Both the position numbers and the translations under genes were made by a program. Positions 59,290 through 64,000 of a DNA stretch of 64,000 nucleotides are shown one piece after another. Numbering within the stretch: position 1 is the first letter of the stretch; each line of letters starts with the position of its first letter. Below the pieces are notes generated by a model. It was given only the letters and a program-made list of their open reading frames with translations, was not told the DNA's origin and ran no database searches. This DNA comes from DAIOEK01 sp963828285. Its GTDB lineage: Bacteria; Chloroflexota; Anaerolineae; Anaerolineales; Anaerolineaceae. The DNA is taken from the NCBI GenBank assembly GCA_963828285.1, contig CAWHEB010000002.1, positions 1,116,001-1,180,000 on the forward strand, in the 5' to 3' direction.

Positions 59290-61125
59290 ATGGTGATGAA
59301 AACCTCCCGGTTTGAAATTCTGCCCTTTATCTACAAAAATCATACAGACCTTTTTTTTAGCGGATTTCTCGCCCTGTTGTTGCTTGCCTTCTCTGTGAAA
59401 TCCGTCAGCCCATTTTTTCTCGGCGGCAGATCATTCGACGACCGTTCGTTGACGGTTCAGATCATCTACTGCCTGGGATTATGGGTTATCTATACTGCCA
59501 TCCTGGCGGTCATGATTATTCTCGCTAATAATTCAATGCGTAAGATTACCCAACCAATGTGGATCGGCAAAATTACCGGCTGGATTACCACCCTGGATCG
59601 TTCGCATTGGGTCATTCCCCTGGCGGGAATTGTTGGGATAACATCTCTACTAGTGCTTACTTTGATCAATTTGAAGATCATCACCTTTCCATTTCAAATG
59701 GAATACCGGGAAGGCGCCATCGTGTTGACCGGGGAAGCGTTTTTGCGCGGGATCAATCCGTGGGCTATTGAGAACAATCCGGTCTATATCAACGTTTACG
59801 GATTTTTCTACAACTGGCTGTTGATGCCATTTATCTGGATCTTTGGCAATCAGGTGTGGATCTATCGGGCGGGTTCGTTCCTGGCGATACTGGGTCAGAT
59901 CGGGCTGCTTACCGCAGTCCTCAGGCAAAGACAGGTCCGCTGGTCGTTCTGCACCATCGCGGCTGCATTTTTGTGGCTGGGACAGATCTACTACACAACT
60001 CCGCTGGCAAGACCTGATGCCCTTGGTCAGTTCCTCTTTTTGGCATCGCTTCTGATCCCCATGTTGGATAAGTATTCAACGAAGTCCATCGTGGTCAGCG
60101 GACTGATGGCAGTTCTCGGCTTCTACACCAAACCATATTTCGTGCTCGGACTTCCCATCCTGGCGGTGTACCTTTTCTTGTTCGTCAACAAGAAAAAGGC
60201 TGTCCTGTATGCACTTCTCACCGGAGCGGTGCTGGCCGTAACTGCGGTTGTTATTAATCGATTTTATGACGCGTATTTCATGAATGTGGTTTTTTCGCAC
60301 GTTGCCGATACCAACCGTTTTTTTGATTACATGCTGCAACAGACCTGGAAATTCCTGGCAGATTACTGGATACTGCTTGTGATCCTGCTGGGAGTGGTGT
60401 ATCTATCACTTAAAGGTATTCTTATCAGGATATCCCAGGTAAAGTTGGATCTCATCCAGTTCAGCAAGCCTGTGTTGTTAGACATTGATAATGTGGATCT
60501 TGCAGCTTTCTCGTTAGTGATCGGCGCTTTTCTGGTTTACTTCAGCCTGGGACGTCACAATGGGACCATTCAAGCCTACTATTATCAGTTGTTGACTCCA
60601 TTTTTGCTGATGCTCGTAATCCCTGTTTTACAAAAAATGAGTAAATATCAGGGAATCACTTTGCTTTTAGTCTGTGCCAACCTCTTGATCCACGGCTGGC
60701 AAAATCTGAAATCGGATTTTGCTCCCTATCCGGTGGACGGCTGGGCAAAGCTGAATGCGGAGATCGTGCAGGCAAATCATATACTGAATAGTCCCTCTGT
60801 GGTAACCTCGTTGATCCAGTATCAGCGGACAGTTGTCAATTCCGGGCAATCCCCTTATTATTATCCGCTGCCTGAATCACCCAATTTTTTCTACCCGGAT
60901 CTGAAAACAGCAAATGAAGTTGGCGAAAATTATCGTTCATCGATCAAGGATGGATTGGAACAGGGAAAGTATGACCTTTTTCTGGCGGATTCCAGTTATC
61001 AAAGCCGCAACGCTCAGCGGTACTTTCAACAGATGTATCCGACAAAAGATGTAGTATCCTTAGTCATGCCGCACACAGGTCAGGAATGGATCATCTGGGT
61101 GAAGAAACCTGTAAATAGAAAGTAG
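59290..61125 (+). CDS. Polytopic membrane protein, GT-C glycosyltransferase-like
   Basis: 611 residues with about 12-13 helices and a soluble C-terminal domain (about residues 490-611). The first outside loop has FQMEYREGAIVLTGEAFLRG, with the acidic residues expected in GT-C enzymes of the ArnT/PMT (family 39) superfamily, and the helix pair WLGQIYYTTPLARPDALGQF. Such enzymes move sugars from polyprenyl phosphate to acceptors outside the membrane. Followed 9 bp later by the methyltransferase-glycosyltransferase fusion. Confidence 0.72.
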   Translation: MVMKTSRFEILPFIYKNHTDLFFSGFLALLLLAFSVKSVSPFFLGGRSFDDRSLTVQIIYCLGLWVIYTAILAVMIILANNSMRKITQPMWIGKITGWITTLDRSHWVIPLAGIVGITSLLVLTLINLKIITFPFQMEYREGAIVLTGEAFLRGINPWAIENNPVYINVYGFFYNWLLMPFIWIFGNQVWIYRAGSFLAILGQIGLLTAVLRQRQVRWSFCTIAAAFLWLGQIYYTTPLARPDALGQFLFLASLLIPMLDKYSTKSIVVSGLMAVLGFYTKPYFVLGLPILAVYLFLFVNKKKAVLYALLTGAVLAVTAVVINRFYDAYFMNVVFSHVADTNRFFDYMLQQTWKFLADYWILLVILLGVVYLSLKGILIRISQVKLDLIQFSKPVLLDIDNVDLAAFSLVIGAFLVYFSLGRHNGTIQAYYYQLLTPFLLMLVIPVLQKMSKYQGITLLLVCANLLIHGWQNLKSDFAPYPVDGWAKLNAEIVQANHILNSPSVVTSLIQYQRTVVNSGQSPYYYPLPESPNFFYPDLKTANEVGENYRSSIKDGLEQGKYDLFLADSSYQSRNAQRYFQQMYPTKDVVSLVMPHTGQEWIIWVKKPVNRK

Positions 61126-61134
61126 CTTATCAAT

Positions 61135-62581
61135 ATGGTCGAAATGCAGGATAAACAAATCGAATATACCCAATCCCGACGGCTGCATTGGGATCAGATC
61201 GCTGAAAAACGCCACCATTGGAACGGCGCAGGCGGTCGATACCACCGACGGTTACAGCAGATCTATGCCAACCTGGTTCCATCAGGAATGCGTGTTCTGG
61301 AGATCGGCTGCGCGGATGGAAATCTGCTGGCAGCGATAAAACCGACCTACGGCGTAGGGATTGATTTTTCGCAGGGCATGGTCGATCTTGCCGCAGCCAG
61401 GCATCCCGATCTGATCTTTAAAGTTCTCGATGCTCATGTTGCGGATCAGCTCGGCGAGACTTTTGATTTCATCATCCTGTCCGACCTGGTCAACGACCTG
61501 TACGATGTGCAAATGACTCTCGAAGCGGTCAAAAAACTTTCCCACCCCGGAACCAGGTTGATCATCAATGTTTACAGCCGGATGTGGCAGCTTCCATTGG
61601 GATTGGCCGAAAAGGTCAATCTAGCTACACCAAATCTCGAACAATCCTGGTTCACTGTTTCCGACCTTGCCAGTCTTTTATCACTGGCTGGATTCGAAGT
61701 CATCCATAACTGGATCGAGATGCTCTTCCCGCTGCCCATCCCATTATTGAATGATTTTCTGGATCGCTTCCTGGTCCGTCTGTGGCCGTTCTCCCTGTTC
61801 GGATTGACCAATCTATTGATCGCTAGACCCGAACCGGCTGCCGCGGAAAAAAGATCGAAATCCCCTTCTGTATCTGTCATCGTTCCAGCCCGTAACGAAG
61901 CAGGGAATGTCCCCGCGATCTTTGCCCGCATCCCAGAAATGGGATCTTTCACCGAGATCATTTTTGTGGAAGGCAATTCAACGGATGACACCTACGCGGC
62001 AATCGAACGCGAACTTCCTTTGCATCCCAATCGAAAGGCCAGTCTTTACAAACAACCGGGAAAAGGTAAAGCGGATGCGGTCAGGGTCGGATTTGACCAT
62101 GCATCCGGGGATATTCTGATGATCTTGGATGCTGATCTGACCGTCCCGCCTGAAGATCTGCCCCGATTCTATACAGCCATCGCCAGCGGTAAAGGGGAAT
62201 TTATCAACGGCGTGCGTCTGGTTTATCCGATGGAAGAGCAAGCCATGCAGTTTTTCAATCTTCTGGGGAATAAGTTCTTCAGTCTGGCATTCTCATGGCT
62301 GTTGGGCCAGGATGTGAAAGACACCCTCTGCGGTACCAAGGTGTTATGGAAGAAAGACTATCAAACCATTGCCGCAAATCGGGCATATTTTGGTGACTTC
62401 GATCCATTCGGAGATTTCGATCTGCTATTCGGTGCATCGCAGGATGAACCTGAAGATCGTCGATCTGCCGATCCGCTACCGAGAACGGACATACGGCAGT
62501 ACCAATATTTCCCGATGGAAACACGGCATGATCCTGCTGCGGATGGTCGCATACGCAGCGATGAAACTCAAATTCATTTAG
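61135..62581 (+). pseudogene. SAM methyltransferase fused to a family 2 glycosyltransferase, one frameshift near the end
   Basis: Residues about 1-215 are a class I methyltransferase (MRVLEIGCADGNLLAAIKPT for SAM binding; TFDFIILSDLVNDLYDVQMT). Residues about 238-480 are a GT2 enzyme (PSVSVIVPARNEAGNVPAIF; ILMILDADLTVPPEDLPRFY with DAD; QDVKDTLCGTKVLWKKDY). In the longest frame the C-terminus is replaced after about 62440 by an unrelated reading; the genuine end LKIVDLPIRYRERTYGSTNI lies in the next frame and stops at 62581. The annotated frame runs to 62598. The fusion would modify and extend a glycan or lipid carrier. Confidence 0.78.
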
Positions 62582-62618
62582 TTTTGAACTGGAATTAATT
62601 CAATTATTGATCAGAGAG

Positions 62619-63788
62619 CTATCCGTAGCTCTTTGCTTTTAAGCAGTGGATCAGATAGATCACCCCGGCAATCACATGCGGTGAAAAACCGATCAAGATC
62701 AACCATTTCTTTGCAGAAGTCCAGCGGATCTTCTGCCAGCAGTATTTGAGTGTGGACACGAATAACAGGAACAACGTGATCTGCGCGCTCCAGCGGAAGT
62801 TGCCGTGTTCGAGACGATTGCCATCTTCAGCCAATAAATACAATTGAGCAGCTCCGATGATAAATGCCAGCCAGGCCAGTTGGAGATCGGGGCTGTTTTT
62901 GATCTGTTTGAATTCAACGATCAGAATGAGCAACGGGAAGAAAATCGAAAGAAGGAACTTCCAGCCAAGGTAACCTGAAAATGCACTCTCAACCACCAGT
63001 GGTTGGAAGAGTATTCCGCCGCTTCCGGCACCGGGCTGCAGATAGGTGAACAGATATTGCCCGGCAAGGATGATCCCAGCAGGTAGAAAATAACCCAACA
63101 TCCAGCCTGTGTAGTGGAATGGTTTTTTCTGGATCCAATGGATCAGCAACAGGATAAATACTGCCGGGATCAAAGTGATCGCCAGATTCGGCTTCAACAA
63201 AGTGGATACGATCACGACGACGGCTGCCAGTATGATCCGCAGGGTGGACAATTTTCGTTTTTGTAAGTCCGCAAGGATCATCCCAAACAGGATCAGCGCC
63301 AGCGGTCGCAGCAGGATGATGGTCGGATTGTGATAATTCGCCAGTCCAATGTATCCGAAGTAATACTTGTTATCCAAGGGGAGGAGAGCCATGATCGGTG
63401 CGGCGACGACCACGCCAACACTGAGAATAACCCGACATATCTCGCTTCTCCTACCAGCCTTCTTCCCCAGCAATCCATAAACCAGTAAGGCAGTCACCAC
63501 CTGGCTGGCAACCATGATCAGGATCGTACCGGTATGACCGTTCAATAATCCTCGGCTCAACCAGACGATCCCTCCCAGCAGCAACTGATAGACCGGATGT
63601 GCCAACGTGTAAGCAGGGATGGTCTCGTGCTTTAGAAAGCGGCTGGTAAATTCAATATGGGTTCCAAAGTCACTGTTGACCGGCTGCAGCACACGAAATT
63701 GATATACAGGCAGCATGATTGCGATCGTAACCGCGATCAGGATCAGGATCGAGAACCAGTTTTGCTCCTTCAGCCATCTTTGGATCAA
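62619..63788 (-). CDS. Polytopic membrane protein, possible GT-C family
   Basis: 389 residues with about ten helices. The first loop LQPVNSDFGTHIEFTSRFLK, with the Asp in NSDFG, and LAHPVYQLLLGGIVWLSRGL recall GT-C glycosyltransferases and related surface-glycan proteins, but no family is certain. Ends with a lysine-rich cytoplasmic tail. Starts 13 bp after the end of the partial gene at the window edge, so both are likely in one operon. Confidence 0.65.
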   Translation of the reverse strand: MIQRWLKEQNWFSILILIAVTIAIMLPVYQFRVLQPVNSDFGTHIEFTSRFLKHETIPAYTLAHPVYQLLLGGIVWLSRGLLNGHTGTILIMVASQVVTALLVYGLLGKKAGRRSEICRVILSVGVVVAAPIMALLPLDNKYYFGYIGLANYHNPTIILLRPLALILFGMILADLQKRKLSTLRIILAAVVVIVSTLLKPNLAITLIPAVFILLLIHWIQKKPFHYTGWMLGYFLPAGIILAGQYLFTYLQPGAGSGGILFQPLVVESAFSGYLGWKFLLSIFFPLLILIVEFKQIKNSPDLQLAWLAFIIGAAQLYLLAEDGNRLEHGNFRWSAQITLFLLFVSTLKYCWQKIRWTSAKKWLILIGFSPHVIAGVIYLIHCLKAKSYG

Positions 63789-63801
63789 AGTCGATATCCC
63801 T

Positions 63802-64000
63802 TTAATTTGAGATCATGTTGGGTTCTTTTACCAGGAATACATCGAAAATATACATATGGCTGTCTTCCATTTTCACACCGCATCCGGAATACAATCCACC
63901 TTTATTGAAGTATCCGTCTTTTTCGTGAAATAAGAATGCGGACTCGCCATTCAACAAGTTGATCTCCTCAGAAACGGTTTGATTCACGGTGAAATATTGG
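63802..64000 (-). CDS. C-terminal end of a gene cut by the window edge
   Basis: The open frame continues to the last base of the window with FTVNQTVSEEINLLNGESAF and ends KEPNMISN. Soluble and beta-rich. The tight spacing to the next gene suggests a shared operon, perhaps the extracytoplasmic end of another surface-glycan membrane protein; nothing more can be said. Confidence 0.55.
   Translation of the reverse strand, partial: QYFTVNQTVSEEINLLNGESAFLFHEKDGYFNKGGLYSGCGVKMEDSHMYIFDVFLVKEPNMISN

Noticed and set aside
1..64000. CRISPR array, rRNA operon or insertion sequence with transposase
   Set aside because: No regularly spaced identical repeats, no rRNA-like sequence and no transposase or integrase reading frame were found on either strand. 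The short repeats present are dispersed palindromes.

Overview
The window reads as a chromosomal segment of a mesophilic member of the Chloroflexota, most likely class Anaerolineae. This is an inference from gene content and protein style: an archaeal/fungal-type aspartate-semialdehyde dehydrogenase, an M29 aminopeptidase, a very long SecA with large insertions, many threonine/proline-rich lipoproteins and abundant small GC-rich palindromic repeats. No rRNA, tRNA or CRISPR array was seen. The base is moderate in GC; 42.4-48 kb is visibly GC-richer and 19.5-27.8 kb and 38.9-42.3 kb are AT-richer.

Layout. 0.1-2.4 kb: an oxalate/formate-type MFS transporter behind a promoter with three copies of a 13-bp palindrome, then an ArsR-type regulator. 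2.4-8.5 kb, minus strand: two oligopeptide-type ABC permeases, asd and lysC (aspartate pathway), an AhpD-like protein, a histidine phosphatase and a small protein. 8.6-14.5 kb: a calcium-type P-ATPase facing a minus-strand group (RNase HII, glycosyltransferase, small protein, M29 aminopeptidase). 14.7-19.5 kb: secA, interrupted by one frameshift, and surE. 19.5-27.8 kb: a repeat-rich accessory stretch with decayed genes (DUF6584, a GGDEF cyclase, a long 7TM-PAS-GAF-HD-GYP sensor, an unknown gene). 27.8-31 kb: dnaX-ybaB-recR and a membrane-anchored lamin-tail protein. 31-38.3 kb: NYN RNase, patatin, SDR, PspC, DUF4287/DUF5655, an autoregulated XRE unit and three small membrane/zinc-ribbon proteins. 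38.3-42.3 kb: repeat-rich island with a broken lipoprotein, a DUF559 nuclease gene framed by 36-bp inverted repeats, and a frameshifted Abi_2 abortive-infection gene preceded by a likely small structured RNA. 42.4-49.6 kb: a compact GC-rich phage structural/lysis cassette (portal, protease-capsid fusion, holin-like, connector-like, GH25 lysozyme, tail-like proteins) with no terminase, integrase or tape measure. 49.6-57.8 kb: winged-helix protein, SH3 lipoprotein, two tandem lipoprotein cytochromes c, HhH protein, nucleoside-kinase-like protein with a HicBA pair, a MarR-flavoprotein-MFS operon and glgC. 57.9-64 kb: rarA and a surface-glycan group of polytopic membrane proteins and a methyltransferase-glycosyltransferase fusion.

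The most unusual signal is a regulated promoter module present three times (19.70-19.77, 36.48-36.55, 42.35-42.42 kb): a 16-bp palindrome of the form CTGTCAC..GTGACAG abutting a -35 box, then 16-17 bp, a -10 box and a second 16-bp palindrome TAGAAC....ATTCTA at the start point. One copy drives the phage cassette. About fifteen single-base frameshifts, including one in the essential secA, suggest indel errors in the assembly, so the broken genes may be partly artefacts.
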